Shown piece after piece: positions 48,800-60,194 of a DNA stretch of 64,000 nt. This DNA is from Hippophae tibetana. Taxonomy: Eukaryota > Streptophyta > Magnoliopsida > Rosales > Elaeagnaceae. The stretch lies in contig CM072811.1 of the NCBI GenBank assembly GCA_037013495.1, positions 15,258,659-15,322,658 on the forward strand, read 5' to 3'. Each line of letters opens with the position of its first letter. Position 1 is the first letter of the stretch. The notes under the pieces are model-generated. The model made no database searches and was not told the DNA's origin. It worked only from the letters and a program-made list of their open reading frames with translations. Both the position numbers and the translations under genes were made by a program.

Positions 48800-51700
48800 A
48801 TATATATAGCATTAATTATCAATCAATAATTATTATCTTTCAATAAATTTCTTATTTTATAAAAATAAAAGAAAAAAATTAAGTTTTTTAAAAATAAAAT
48901 TTTAAGTTACTTTTATTATAATTGAAAAATTGATATTAAATGTTTTATAAAATTATTTTCATAAATACTCTAAAAATAAATAGTTAATTAATTTGTTATT
49001 TTAGGGATGAATAAATATATAATAACAATTATTTTATAAGTAATAGAATCTAAATACAATATAAATATGAGTGATTTATCATGATATTGAAAATAATTAT
49101 ATAACTTTATTTAATAAATAAATTAAATATAGTTGAACAATTTATGAACTTATTTAAATAATAGTTTTACTATTTTATAAGTTAATTGAATTTAATAAGT
49201 ATTTTCACTTAAAAATAATTTATATTAATTGAATTTTTTTTAATTGATATAAGATATGATATGATATTAACATGAAAATTATTACTTCAACAAAAGTATG
49301 ATATACTTATAAGTAAATTAATCGAACACTAACAAAAAGGAAAAGAAGAAGAAGAAGTTATTCAATTAAAACTTTTATTATCCATGTAGTCAATCCTAAT
49401 TATGATAAACATGATTTGATTAAATTTAATAAATATTTTTTCTTAAAAAAATCTTATATTAATTGATTATTATTATTTTTAATTGATATGAGATATGATA
49501 TGATATCGACACAAAAATTATTAGTTCAACAAAAATACAATCTACTTATAAGTGAATTGATTAAACACTCGTATTTTTTAACTGTATGAATTGTCATCTT
49601 TAATGTAATAAAAATAATTAAATTATGTAAAATAAATATTCATAAAAAATGTATTTATTATGTGTATATTAAATAAAAATATAATCTATTTATAAGTGAA
49701 TTGATTAAACACTCATTAAATAAATAATTATTAACCGTATAAAATGTCACCCTTATTTTAATAAAAACAGTTGTATTATACAAAATAATTATTTATAAAA
49801 TTGTATTTATTATATGGATATTAAAAAAAATATGAATTATTCATAAGTGAATTAATCAAATACTCGTTAAATATTTAATCATTAATTATATAAATTGTTA
49901 TAACTAATATAATAAAAACAATTGCATTATCCAAAATAACTATTCATAAAAAAATTTATTTATTATGTGAACTTTTTGGTATTTATTAGTATAAAAAAAT
50001 AACAAAAAAATATTTAAAATTTATTTATTATATGAACATTTTGATATTTATGTGCTCAATAAATAAGTGATCATTAACTATATGAATTATCACCCTTAAT
50101 GTAATAAAAATAATTATATTATATAAAATAATTATTTATAAAAAAAATATTTATTATATTAATATTTTTATATTTATTGATTTAAAAAATTAATATAAAG
50201 TTAAAAAACAGCAATGCAATTTACAAGGGCCTTTTTTATATATAAAAATTATGAAGTTTGGGTCCACATTAAATTAATGCTACTTAGCATTCAAAATATG
50301 AGGCATACATGTATAATACTATTAACGGGTACTTAGAACTAATTAGGATTGATAGTTTTTTTCCCTAAAAAAATCTAACATATAGTAGATATAATATTTT
50401 AATCGTGGATGACTGAAATTATGATTAATTATAAAAATCTGATAATTGTTTTTTAAAAATAATCATAATCTACAAGGTATGAGGTTATGATGGTTATAAT
50501 AATACCGAAATTATGATTAATCAAAACCGAACATATATTAATATTATTATTTTATATATATATATAATTATATAAAAAAAATACAATTTTAATAATACAA
50601 AACACAATACTTTGTATAATTAAATTAAAATTTATGTATTCTTACTTCATATTTTATTTATTTTACTTAAAAACATGCGATTGGTTAAAAAATAAAAATT
50701 AATATAATATTTTAAATAATATAATAAAGTAAAAATAAAGTTAATATTTAAGTTTTTTAAACTAATTATATTTTTAAATAAATGTTAAAAAATAAAAAAC
50801 GTGGTTAAATTGTGAAAAAATTACGACCGACTCATAATCGATAGTTATTAACTAAATGTATCCAAAATTATTATGATATGATTATGGTTCTTAACATAAC
50901 CGTCTTGGCCCATCCCATACCCATTCATAGATATCATGGTCGAATCGTAGTGAGGGTTTGGGTGTGCTTCAACACACTTTAATCTTTAAATAAAAAAAAT
51001 TATATTATGTATATAAAAATACTATTGTTTAAATTAATTAAAAATTAAAATTACCAATATAATTACATAAAAAAAAAACTTTACTACAATGACATGCATA
51101 AATGAGTAATACATCAAACAAAATCTCATTTCATCTCTTTTCATTATGCTTTTTTTTAGTTTTTTTCTTTTTTTTCTTATATTTTTTTAGTCTGTTTAAG
51201 TTATAAAAAAATATTATTTTTTTATTTTGCTAATATGTTTCTCTACCCTTTCTTAGTTCTTACTATGTGAATTTTTTTAATCTTTATAATTGATTGATAC
51301 ATAACTTTATTAGTATATTTTATTTTTATAATTGTTTAGTATTAGTAGTCTGTCATCAAATTTTAGAGTTTCAAACATCTTATAAACTATTTTTGTAGTA
51401 TTTAATTATATTTATATTATCTTTATAATTTTAATATAATAATAGTAAGAAGTACTATATTCATTAATTATTTTGTGTATAATTTATTTATTTATTATTC
51501 ATTAAAAAAATTTCTTGATAACTTTTTTTGTAAAATAATATATGAGCTCATCTAAAAATATAGATATCTATGTCCGCCACTGCTGGATATTATTCAATAC
51601 ACTTTTATTTTGTTGACATTTTGTTAAAAAGTTAAAACATGGTCTTTAAAATTAAGAATGGACGTCGGTTTCAAAAACAAAAAACAAAAAAACAAAAGAA

Positions 51701-53093
51701 AAGCAAATAATTGACGTAATTCATAGAGAAGAAGAAAAATAAGATAATGTCTCAAAAATAAAAAATCTAAAATTTATATAGATAAAAAATAATATACTAA
51801 TTATATTTAATCGATTAATGTTTAATATTGAATAGGATTTGATTTATTAAAATTTAATTAAATTAAGTTTAATTAATCTACATTATATTATTATTTGGGA
51901 TGTACTTTATCTTCATAATTTCTGTAATTATAATTTTTTAAGAGTGTAATAAATATTATATTCCCGTTGTATTTTAGCACTTTGCCTAAAGGGAAAAGTA
52001 TTAAAATGAAGATTTCAATCATACCTTGAAGTATCGTATGTTCTTTAACCTCAATATTATTAAAGTCTGCACTATTACGCAGAGTGATCAATAATTACGT
52101 ATCAATGACTTCAAACTGGGCGGCTGCTCCTTTACCTGGACAAGGCGGTCGTTTTTAGTGTCTCGCCAGATAGGGGTCTCCAACATTTTGTAAACATCTA
52201 TTATATAAATTTTTTTTAAAATAATATTACAAAAAAAAAAAAAAATTGAACCTAAAAATATTAATTCAAAGATATTTATTCACATGTTATTAACTAATTA
52301 AAAATAAATATTACATGCTATTTGACCCTTAGTTTTCTTATGTAAGGAAAAATACAAACGATATATATGGAAAATTTTAAAATTTAAGTAATAAATTTTG
52401 TGGATTTTTTAGCTTTAATTTTTTTTTTAATATTATCTCCCTTTTTCTAAATGAATTTAATTATTTCTTAATGTTATCTATTTTTTTAATTAATTAAAAT
52501 GGTAAGAATAAGAACCCATATTTATTATTAAAAGTATCTATTTTAACTTTTAAAATTTATCTTTATATATATATATATATATATTATTTAAAAATAAACC
52601 ATTCAAAAAAGAAGCTATTCATCTTACTTTAAAGTTTTCCCTAAAGTATTTATGAATACGTTATCAAATTTTATTTACGATATGGTTTATAAGAAAATTG
52701 TAATTTTGTTTTACAAAATTTGTTCCTCACATTATTTTATAACAACGATCAATTGGATATTTTTACTCGCTCATAGTTTATTTTTAAATTTATATATTTT
52801 TAATTTATCAAGAATATTTGATAAATATTCTAACTATTTATTCAATTTTTATTTTATTTTTTATATTTAACCTAAAAATATGACATCAATCCTTATTTAA
52901 TGATGTAAATATTTAAATTGTACTATTTATATAGTTTTATATATTAAATATATAAGCTCTCACTTAATAGTTTTTTTACATTTTACTAAAAATGTGTATT
53001 TATTATTTGTATTGTAATGTCTAAACAAATTGTTTAGATGAAGAGTACAAAAGTCTATTATTTTTGAAAAAAACATACTTTAAACAATTAGTT
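48800..53093. other. AT-rich intergenic region upstream of BOR1
   Basis: About 4.3 kb with no recognised gene. It holds degenerate tandem repeats (49200-50200) and microsatellites. A brief GC-richer patch at 52100-52190 (gggcggctgctcctttacctgg) is unassigned. Confidence 0.55.
49205..50200. repeat. Degenerate tandem repeats, units of about 145-150 bp
   Basis: The phrase acttataagtgaattgatta recurs in variants at about 49306, 49543, 49688 and 49839. It is followed each time by aaacactcgt-like text, a tgaattgtca-like block, aataaaaataatta and ttcataaaaaatgtatttat. The first two occurrences are also preceded by a shared ttaattgatatgagatatga segment. It looks like an eroded satellite-like array. 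Confidence 0.65.
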
Positions 53094-53220
53094 CACTACT
53101 AAAATATTTACATATGGTTTCTAAAATTTAGTCTTAATTTTTTTAAAAATCGAGACCATAGACATAACCTATGACATTAGTTATTTAAAAACCTAGGCCA
53201 TAGACATACATTATGACTTC

Positions 53221-53730
53221 AGTTATTTAAAAACCGAGGTCATAAACACATCCTATCAATTTTCTCTATTTTACACCACATATCAAATTTTTGTATCAAA
53301 CTTTTTATTTTTCTCTCCTAATTTTTTCTTTTTCCTCTCTTTTTTTTCTTTTTCTCTCTTTCATTTTCTTTTCCTTTTTCCCTAGTGTTGATCACCAGCA
53401 CACCCCTCTCTCTCGTTTTCTTTTCCCTTTTCTCCATAGTGCACCACCCTTCTTTACTACTTTGCACGTGTCGGTTATTTAAAAATAGAAGCCATAAACA
53501 CATCCTATCAATTTTCTCTATTTTACACCACGTACCAAATTTCTGTATCAATTTTTTTATTTTTCTCTCCCATTTTTTTCCCTCTCTTTTTTTTCTTTTC
53601 TTTTTCATTTTCTCTCTTTCTTTTTCTTTTCCCTTTTCCCTAGCGTTGATCACCAGCGCATCCCTCTCTCTCGTTTTCTTTTCCTTTTCCCCATAATGCA
53701 CCACCCCTCTCTACTACTTTTCATATGTCG
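53221..53730 (+). repeat. 252-bp tandem duplication near the left end of CACTA 2
   Basis: The segment starting gttatttaaaaa and running through ctatcaattttctctatttt, gttgatcaccagc and ctctctctcgttttc to the gcaccacccc block occurs twice (53221-53472 and 53473-53730). The pyrimidine-rich content yields long lysine/glutamate or phenylalanine-rich frames on both strands that are not genes. Confidence 0.88.
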
Positions 53731-54635
53731 CAGTTAACGATAACTTCATCGACCTTTCACTTCTCGAAGTAGTTGAGAAATACCAAAATGTTGTGGAGAT
53801 TCTTGACCTACTAACCCTAAAGAAGCTCGTGCTCTCCTTCAAATTTGTTGCAAGCTGTTGCTGGAGAAGTCATAAAGATTGGGATACATGAACGAGGTTA
53901 CAAGTTATACCATAATAGAAGCCTATTAGGTGTTCCATTAAAACCCTATTTTGGAAACTCACGTAACCCTATGAGCTATGCCATCTCTGGTTTTGAGATT
54001 TCTTCATGAGCTATGCATTCTCTGTTCATGAACATCTAGTTGATTCCTACTTTTATTTCACACAATTTTGTTAGGTTTTAAGCTTATTATATTCTTGAAA
54101 TCAAGATTAAGTTCATCAACATTCTTGAAATCAACATTCTATTGCTTAACATGACAAAGAAGATAGCACCGACCACTATGTCAATCCATTTTTTCTCACT
54201 AGTTAACACTAATTGAAAAGGGAGACCACCACCACTCTGGGCGACAATATGATCAGAATTTCTCTATTTATTGTTGCTTTGTTCATCATGTGGAAAGGTT
54301 TGCTCGTGAATCTTCCTCTGCAGTTTTGGTTTTCTATATATAATAGTCATTGAGCTTTTGGAAATTGCTCTTTGTTTGAGAATAATGTTTCATATGATTT
54401 TGACAATCTGGATTGCATGTGTTAAAGAAGAGGAAAATTGCTAAAACCTTGCTTATTATACAATCTCTATCACATTCTCTTGTTACTTGATTTTGATTTG
54501 CTCATAAGGAAAGTCGTTTGCTAGTGCATTTCTTTAGTTATGTTATTGAATGGTTTTTTCAGATCTTCTTTGTCTTCTAATGTTTTTAAGTCCCCCAACC
54601 CATTTTCTCAATTTAATGTCATCCATTGTCTGCAG
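53731..54635 (+). other. Unassigned interior of CACTA 2
   Basis: A frame near 53736 reads NDNFIDLSLLEVVEKYQNVV and EILDLLTLKKLVLSF. It looks like a captured exon scrap, but I do not recognise it. A hydrophobic frame MIRISLFIVALFIMWKG near 54249 could be the signal-peptide exon of the following protease gene; this is a guess. Confidence 0.35.
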
Positions 54636-55388
54636 CTTATTGCAGAGGGACCAGTATGCAATATCGAGCTTAGTTCTTAAATTCTATAGGTATTTATTTG
54701 TGAAATTGTGAAAAGTTTACCTCCTCTTTCTTCGGAAAGGGTAATAACTAATAATAACTTGAATTTTTATATATTTGGTTCACTTTTCACGTCCAATTCA
54801 ATCTAGAGATCTATGTTTATGTTGTGGTTACAACCATATCCTTACATAACTCCATTGTTAAAAAGGTCAATGAAAATCCTAATGTTGGATAGGAAGATGT
54901 AGAAAATTCTAGATTCTCCAATTACACTGTGAGTCTTTAGCTGGTTTCATAGCTCTTATTTTTTGTTATGGAATACTTCATGTGTGTAATGACTGCTTTG
55001 TTTAAATGTCTATTTTTCTAAGATTTTTTTTTATCTAATTAATAGGTTGGCCAATTTAAGTTGTGAATCTTCTAAAATGTAATATGATTTAAATTCATAG
55101 GGCCATTGTGGTTCTTGTTGGGATTTTGGTGTAGTTGAATCCCTCTTGGATCATTTTTGCATCCATTTTGACAAGGTAACTGACTCTGAAAAGATAAGAA
55201 CCATGGTAAACCCTTTTTTCTATTATATATATGTGTCTTTATTCTTTAATAATTCATTTTAGAATATCTCTCTATCTGCAAATGATCTTGTGGTATGCTG
55301 TGGATTTCTTTACGGTGATGGTTGTGATGGGGTCTACCCAATTTATGCATGGAAATATTTTATCCAACATGGTGTTGTCATAGAAGAA
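54636..55388 (+). pseudogene. Captured cathepsin B-like cysteine protease gene fragment, introns kept
   Basis: Exon-like blocks occur in the parent order. 54636-54689: LIAEGPVCNIELSS (propeptide). About 54848-54927: SIVKKVNENPNVG, a stop, then NSRFSNYT. From 55045: VGQFK. 55101-55175: [20 protein letters not shown] with IHFDK (catalytic cysteine block). 55263-55388: [40 protein letters not shown]. Most are bordered by usable AG and GT sites (for example attcatag|ggccat, gacaag|gtaact, attttag|aatatc, gaagaa|gtaaga). The part between VGQFK and GHCGSC is deleted, and the histidine/asparagine half of the active site is absent. Internal stops confirm that no protease is made. It is a genomic copy, since introns remain. 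Confidence 0.88.
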
Positions 55389-55660
55389 GTAAGAATTCTT
55401 ATTTCTACCTATAATATGGATTCAAAACCTCTTCATCCTTTCTAGCTCTCTACATTTCAATTTGTTTTGCCCTAAGAGACGTGTTAGAATGTATAACTGT
55501 AATGTTAGCTCATTTCCTAACAACTTGAACTTTTGGTTGATTATACACATGATTGACATGATAGGAAAATTTATCTGAACCTACATTGGGATTTAACTAT
55601 ATATGTGACTCAAGTGGCTTTGTAGGTAGGATTAGAATGGTAGAAGTTTGTTGTTCTTTC
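55389..55660 (+). other. CACTA 2 interior between protease fragment and minisatellite
   Basis: No recognised exon. TYIGI-type and YICDSSGF-like peptides occur but are too short to assign. Confidence 0.4.
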
Positions 55661-55664
55661 CTAC

Positions 55665-55870
55665 TTGTTACCAGCACCAGGATGCCAACACTAGCACCAG
55701 TACTAGCACCAGCACCAGGTACCAATCGCATTACCGCACGAGCACACCGTCGCACGAGCACACCAGCGCACAAGCACATCAGTGTAATAACATACTAGTA
55801 CACCAACATACCTGCGCACTAACGCACCAATATCAGCATACCAGTACCAATACACCAGCACACTAGTACC
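55665..55870 (+). repeat. CACCAG-type minisatellite, block 1
   Basis: Degenerate units such as agcaccagtactagcacc and caccagcgcacaagcaca. Complementary in sense to the CTGGTG array of CACTA 1. Confidence 0.9.
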
Positions 55871-56147
55871 CTTGACCTCAAATATGAAGGTAATGGAAAA
55901 GGGAAATTATTTCTCAATTAAAATTCCTTGTTCCACTGGTGTTCATTGTATGCCCAAATAAATTGTTGTTATTGATAAATGATTGGCATATTGAGAATTT
56001 ATTTATTTAAATTTTAAGTTTCCTTTTTGAATAGTTTGTTTTATCAGTTGTGTCTTCCTTAAATGTGTTTTTCTACCCAAAGAAGTTTTAGCTTTTACAC
56101 TACCCAACTAATGTAGATTGATGTCTATAGTGTCAGTTGTTTCTGCA

Positions 56148-56608
56148 ATGGCACCAACACCAGCACCAGTACCAACACCAGGCACCAACACTAATAGCAT
56201 CACCAAAATGTCAGCACTAGCACCAGGCACCAACACTAATAGCATCACCAAAATGTCAGCACTAGCACCAGGCACCAGGCACTAGGCACCAACACACCAG
56301 CACACCAGCACACCAGCACACCAGCGTACCAACACACCAGCACACCAGCACACCAGCGTACCAACACCACCATACTAGTACACCAGCACGCCAGCACCAT
56401 CACACCAACTCACCAGTGCACCAATACCAACACATCAGCACGAGCACACCAACTCACAAACTCACCAGCTCACCAGCTCACCAACTCACCAGCGCACTAG
56501 CACTAGCACACCGGCACACTAGCGCACTAGTACATTGACACATCAGCCCACCAACCCACCAACATTCCAGCACCAACACACCAGGCATCAGGCACACCAA
56601 CACCAGCA
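56148..56608 (+). repeat. CACCAG-type minisatellite, block 2
   Basis: Many units of caccagcacaccagcacac and variants, including a near-exact duplication of the caccaggcaccaacactaat segment (56176 and 56231). Confidence 0.92.
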
Positions 56609-57409
56609 AGTTATGTAACTTGTCTTTCTACTAGATAGTCTTAGTGTATTCAAGTTTTTTGCATGTATTTCGTATTTTGAAACATTTTAATTAGATAACT
56701 ATAACCTTGGTTAAAAAAACTGAGGCCATAGGTAACAGTTTATGGTCTCACTCACTTAGGCCCCGGTTTTTATAACCGTGGCCATAGCCTACGGTCACGA
56801 TTAAAAACCGAGGACATATGTATTTATTGTATTAGTGGTTATTTGGTGGGAAAGTACAAATTCGTTAACTTAAAAGGGATATTGGAATTCATGTGGAAGA
56901 TTTAGAATAAATTTTCAAGAATAAAATTGTTATTGTAAAAATATTATTTTCTTTTACCAAAAATAAAGAAATTAAATATTTAAAAAATCATCTTTCTATT
57001 CACAACTATATTGTAATCCATCTTCTAAAAATGAATAGTCTCAATAATATTTTTTAATATTTAATTTTTTATGTCCTTATTATTTTAAATCATAAATTAT
57101 TATCATTTTTGGAAAAAATAATTTTTAAATATTTATTTTCATTATTTTTAGTAAAATAAAATAATTTTTTTATAAAATATTATTTTTACCTATGAAAATT
57201 TGGCCTAAATACTTCAGAAATATGGATTTGATGGTATTTTTAAAAGAGATAATAAACTTGTAATGTATCACATAATAACTTGAAAAATAAAATGTACTTT
57301 TGTGTAAGTTAATGGACTTATGCTACCCTTGTTCTTATTTTGATATAAAAAATATTTAATATCTTAATTTTTTCCAAAAAACTTTTTGAGTTGACCGAAC
57401 TCAAAATAT

Positions 57410-57440
<31 letters not shown>

Positions 57441-57574
57441 TTGTATTTAAATTATAACATATTAGTTTGTAAATAGTGTTTATATAACATATTATTTATT
57501 GTGTATATAAGATATATACATGTTATTTGTTATTTATAAGTGATATATTATTTTAAGGTTAACTTAATTATAGT

Positions 57575-57890
57575 AAAAGGCCCGGTGGCTTAATGCTCTA
57601 TACTTTAAACGTAGGTTCGAACTTGATGGATGTTAGGCTGGCTTTGTAGGCTTTCGACTGAATTCTGAACCTGCTTTAACTATTGTAGGTCCAAATGGAC
57701 GCTTCATTACAAATGCGTTTGCACTGATTGTCACTGGGTGGTCAACTCAAGACCATCGCATTTATCTTCTAGTGCTTACAATCTATAGCAAGCGACTTGA
57801 TGCCTATAACTCTAGTGCTTAAAAATGGTGCCTTGCGAGTCCGTGACTCACTTGAATCACCCATTTGTAATTTATTGGGCAAAAATTTAT
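57575..57890 (+). repeat. Possible tRNA-derived SINE relic
   Basis: ggcccggtggcttaatgctc could be a degenerate A box, and ggttcgaactt (57614-57624) matches a B box (GGTTCGAANCC), spaced like a tRNA promoter. The following 250 bp are less AT-rich than the surroundings. No duplication or A/T tail was confirmed. Confidence 0.3.
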
Positions 57891-58214
57891 TGAAGTCTGT
57901 CAAAATTTTTAATTTATTATTTCTAATAATTTTTGTTTTAGTTTAATGTTTTATTATGAAATATATTTTTATCATTAGTTAAAATTGACTAATTTGATTG
58001 GATTATTTAAGATATTTGAACGACATGTGAAATTATAAGAGTGTGTCGTGAATAAGATAATAAAAGACTTAAATTTTTAGATTAAATTTGTAAATTTTTG
58101 TCTAGAATAATTACATTCAAATAGCTAAACGAAGGTCTAACCTTTATTTTAATAGCAACTTTAACCTAAAATTACATGTCTTATCGATTTTGTTTAAGAA
58201 ATCATAATAAACAT

Positions 58215-58480
58215 ATAACAGATTGTTTGTCGTGTGTGTACACTATAACCTAACGAATAAACTAAAACTAACAAATGTAAGAAGCCTTTTGCTACAACAC
58301 GAGCCTTCAGCTTATCAAGTTTATCAATGCACTTCTCGACTCCAAAAACCCATTCATTAACAAATAATTTTATTCTCCCTTGGTGCATGACCTAGCTTCC
58401 AAGTTTTGTTCCCAATCAAAGCTTCATATTCTTTCCTCATAGCATTGAACCAACCTTCATACTAGAGGGTTTCCTTTACT
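58215..58480 (-). pseudogene. Copia reverse transcriptase N-terminal scrap
   Basis: The minus strand reads EGWFNAMRKEYEALIGNKTW, KLGHAPR, a gap, then LFVNEWVFGVEKCIDKLDKL and KARVVAKGF. This is the start of an RVT_2 domain (W-xAMxxEYxAL-xNxTW, KWVFxxK, KARLVAKGF). It ends near the left border of the LTR element at 58512. Nothing of the rest of its element is recognisable nearby. Confidence 0.75.
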
Positions 58481-58511
58481 GTTCTGGGTGTTGGTGAAAC
58501 TAGTACCAATG

Positions 58512-58808
58512 TGATATGAGCATGTGTTACTCGTGGCTATTGGTACACATAGACACATACGCAAGTGGGCACAGAAGCCGTTTCACTATTATAGAGGTGA
58601 TTATATGGTGAGGAGGGGGACCACTAGGCCGTTAGGGGGAGTATACTTATGTTTCCTTCACGCATTCACCATTGCTTTCTTTAATTTTCTTGTAAGGCTA
58701 TATAAAGCAAGAGAGATGAGGGAATAACATATCAGAAATTATTACAATCAAATTCTTCCTCTCTTACTGTTCTTCTTCTTCCTTCTGTTCTCTAAATTAC
58801 ACATATCA
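58512..58808 (+). repeat. 5' LTR of the gene-capturing element
   Basis: 297 bp. It contains tatataaa (58699-58706), a likely TATA box, and a pyrimidine-rich cttcctctcttactgttc segment downstream. Confidence 0.92.
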
Positions 58809-58809
58809 A

Positions 58810-58822
58810 TGGTATCAAAGCC
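58810..58822 (+). other. Primer-binding site of the gene-capturing element
   Basis: TGGTATCAAAGCC, an initiator-Met tRNA primer site with one change from TGGTATCAGAGCC, one base after the LTR. Confidence 0.9.
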
Positions 58823-58833
58823 AGTTCTAGCCA

Positions 58834-59310
58834 TGGAAAATCAAAACTAGTCCAACGCAGAGTTCCTCAACGAGGTGCCTGATCCTTTAGCACGATCTGA
58901 GTCTAGCTTCGAGTGATTGGGCGCTATCTTAGAAGCGATGTTGATCGAGCTACGAGCTCTTCGCGCCACCTATAGCTCACCGGAACCCCATCTAATTACA
59001 CGAGATGAACCTTTGCACCCATAGATTTTTCATCCTAATAATGAGTATCCTCAGCAGCACCTTAGGTTGTCTTTCCCAAATATTTTGGAAATAACCTAAT
59101 CAGTTGGATTTGTAAGACCAAATAGTACTTCAAGTTCATGAACATCACACCATATCAACAGGTGCAACTGGCTTCCTTCCTTCTAGAAGGCATCACCCTA
59201 CAGTGGCATAGATGGCTAGCAAAGTTTTGTGGATCATTCATCTAGAGTGAGTTCACCAAGGTGGTGCAACAGAGGGTTGATCCAATCGACTATGAAGTGA
59301 ACCCAAGGCT
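58834..59310 (+). pseudogene. Gag remnant of the gene-capturing element
   Basis: From ATG 58834 (MENQN, stop, SNAEFLNEVPDPLARSESSF) the frames continue as LRLSFPNILE, then FMNITPYQQVQLASFLLEGI with LQWHRWLAKFCGSF and EFTKVVQQRVDPIDYE. The pattern matches the retrotransposon-gag domain of plant LTR elements (Q-VxLASFxLEGxAxxWxxW, then F). The similarity stops near DPIDYEVNPRLESL, where foreign sequence begins. It has several stops. Confidence 0.75.
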
Positions 59311-59713
59311 AGAATCACTACCACTAACTCTTTCTCTTGATGTTTTGATGAATGGGTCTTATGAGATCTTTGAAAAATTTGAAGTTCCAACCACTGGTTC
59401 CTTTACCTTTAGTGCTTGTTCTGAGTATGCTACGAGGGAATCCTAACCTATGGAGAACCGTTTGATTCCTGAATTAACAAAAGAAATGGCAATGATGTAT
59501 GTTAAGATAAAGTCGCGTCGTAATGGACCACCACTGCCTGGACCTCCAAGACCAAACCATGACTCACATTTTGCTTCTCTAGCTAGATTACCCCGTAATG
59601 GGTTTGAATTTTGGCCATTATCTAGGTTTATAATTCCGACCTATGAAGAAAATATAGCTCCAAGTGTTAAGGCTAATGATGAGAAGCCCAATTGGTTAAG
59701 AGGTTTAATTCAT
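59311..59713 (+). pseudogene. Unassigned captured sequence
   Basis: Open frames read NGSYEIFEKFEVPTTGSFTF, SACSEYATRES and, after 59450, NGPPLPGPPRPNHDSHFASL with ARLPRNGFEFWPLSRF. The PPLPGPP...HFASLA part resembles the proline-rich hinge of plant cytochromes P450, but the match is short. The rest (TYEENIAPSVKANDEKPNWL) is not recognised. Probably one or more further captured transcripts. Confidence 0.35.
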
Positions 59714-59955
59714 TGGGGTACCGAACGCACGATTTCTCGCATCCCTCACGTTTCTGGTGGTGGTACTCATATGGGCGGTTAGATAGCTTTTGGAAACAAG
59801 GTTCGTGGTGGTCATGTGTTCGATCCAAGTAAGATCTGGCATCAATGGCACTGTAAAAGTAATGTTACCTAGAAGCGATAGGCTCACGTATCGGATATAG
59901 CTCCATATTTGCTCTTGTTCTTCTCGACGGCCATGTTAATAAGATGGCTAAGATT
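59714..59955 (+). pseudogene. RPL4: Captured ribosomal protein uL4 (RPL4) fragment
   Basis: Reads WGTERTISRIPHVSGGGTHM, GG, stop, IAFGNKVRGGHVFDPSKIWH, QWHCKSNVT, stop, KR, stop, AHVSDIA, and then in another frame ALVLLDGHVNKM. This follows eukaryotic uL4 closely ([20 protein letters not shown], GQ-AFGNxxRGGxMFxPTKxW, RRWHRKxNxxQKR, ALVLARGH). uL4 is a large-subunit ribosomal protein. The glutamine codons before AFGN and KR have become stops, and a frameshift follows. Confidence 0.88.
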
Positions 59956-60194
59956 TCAACTCTTAGAGGCAGAAGCAAAAATAGAAGCTTTCCTTTCTAC
60001 TCCTATCACATTTTGAAGGCAAAGTTCAAAGGGATTTCTGTTTATTCATAAACAAATAGTCAATAAGCATCAATAACCCACTATTGTTTAAAAAATTACT
60101 GGGCGGCTCCATTTGACTTCTGGCATTTCAAGTGTTCAAAACTGCTATGGGGGTTTTTAGGGACCTATTATGCAATATAGGCAGTATGCTTTTG
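59956..60194 (+). other. Unassigned sequence between captured fragments
   Basis: No clear family match. A frame with LRGRSKNRSFPFYSYHILK follows the RPL4 piece. It may be decayed RPL4 or a different transcript. Confidence 0.35.

Larger units (their letters stand above)
53094..56837 (+). mobile_element. Non-autonomous CACTA transposon 2 (Pack-CACTA)
   Basis: Starts CACTACTAAAATATTTACAT and ends tattagtg. It is flanked by the duplication GTT (53091-53093 and 56838-56840). Subterminal units of the type aaaaaccgaggtcataaaca occur at the left end, and taggccccggtttttataac with aaaaaccgaggacatatg at the right end. These make it the same family as CACTA 1. At 3744 bp it also lacks a transposase and carries pieces of a cathepsin B-like gene plus two blocks of CACCAG-type minisatellite. 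Confidence 0.92.

Noticed and set aside
49205-50200. CRISPR-like array
   Set aside because: Repeats are degenerate, long and AT-rich, spacers are not unique, and the DNA is from a plant nucleus.
53291-53704. 128-residue lysine/glutamate-rich frame and its phenylalanine-rich complement
   Set aside because: Both are low-complexity readings of the duplicated pyrimidine-rich block in CACTA 2.
55586-55866. Frames with TSTSTSTRYQ or APVLAPAPG repeats
   Set aside because: Produced by the CACCAG minisatellite of CACTA 2.
57575-57650. Functional tRNA gene
   Set aside because: Only the B box is convincing; acceptor-stem pairing and a clear anticodon arm could not be drawn.
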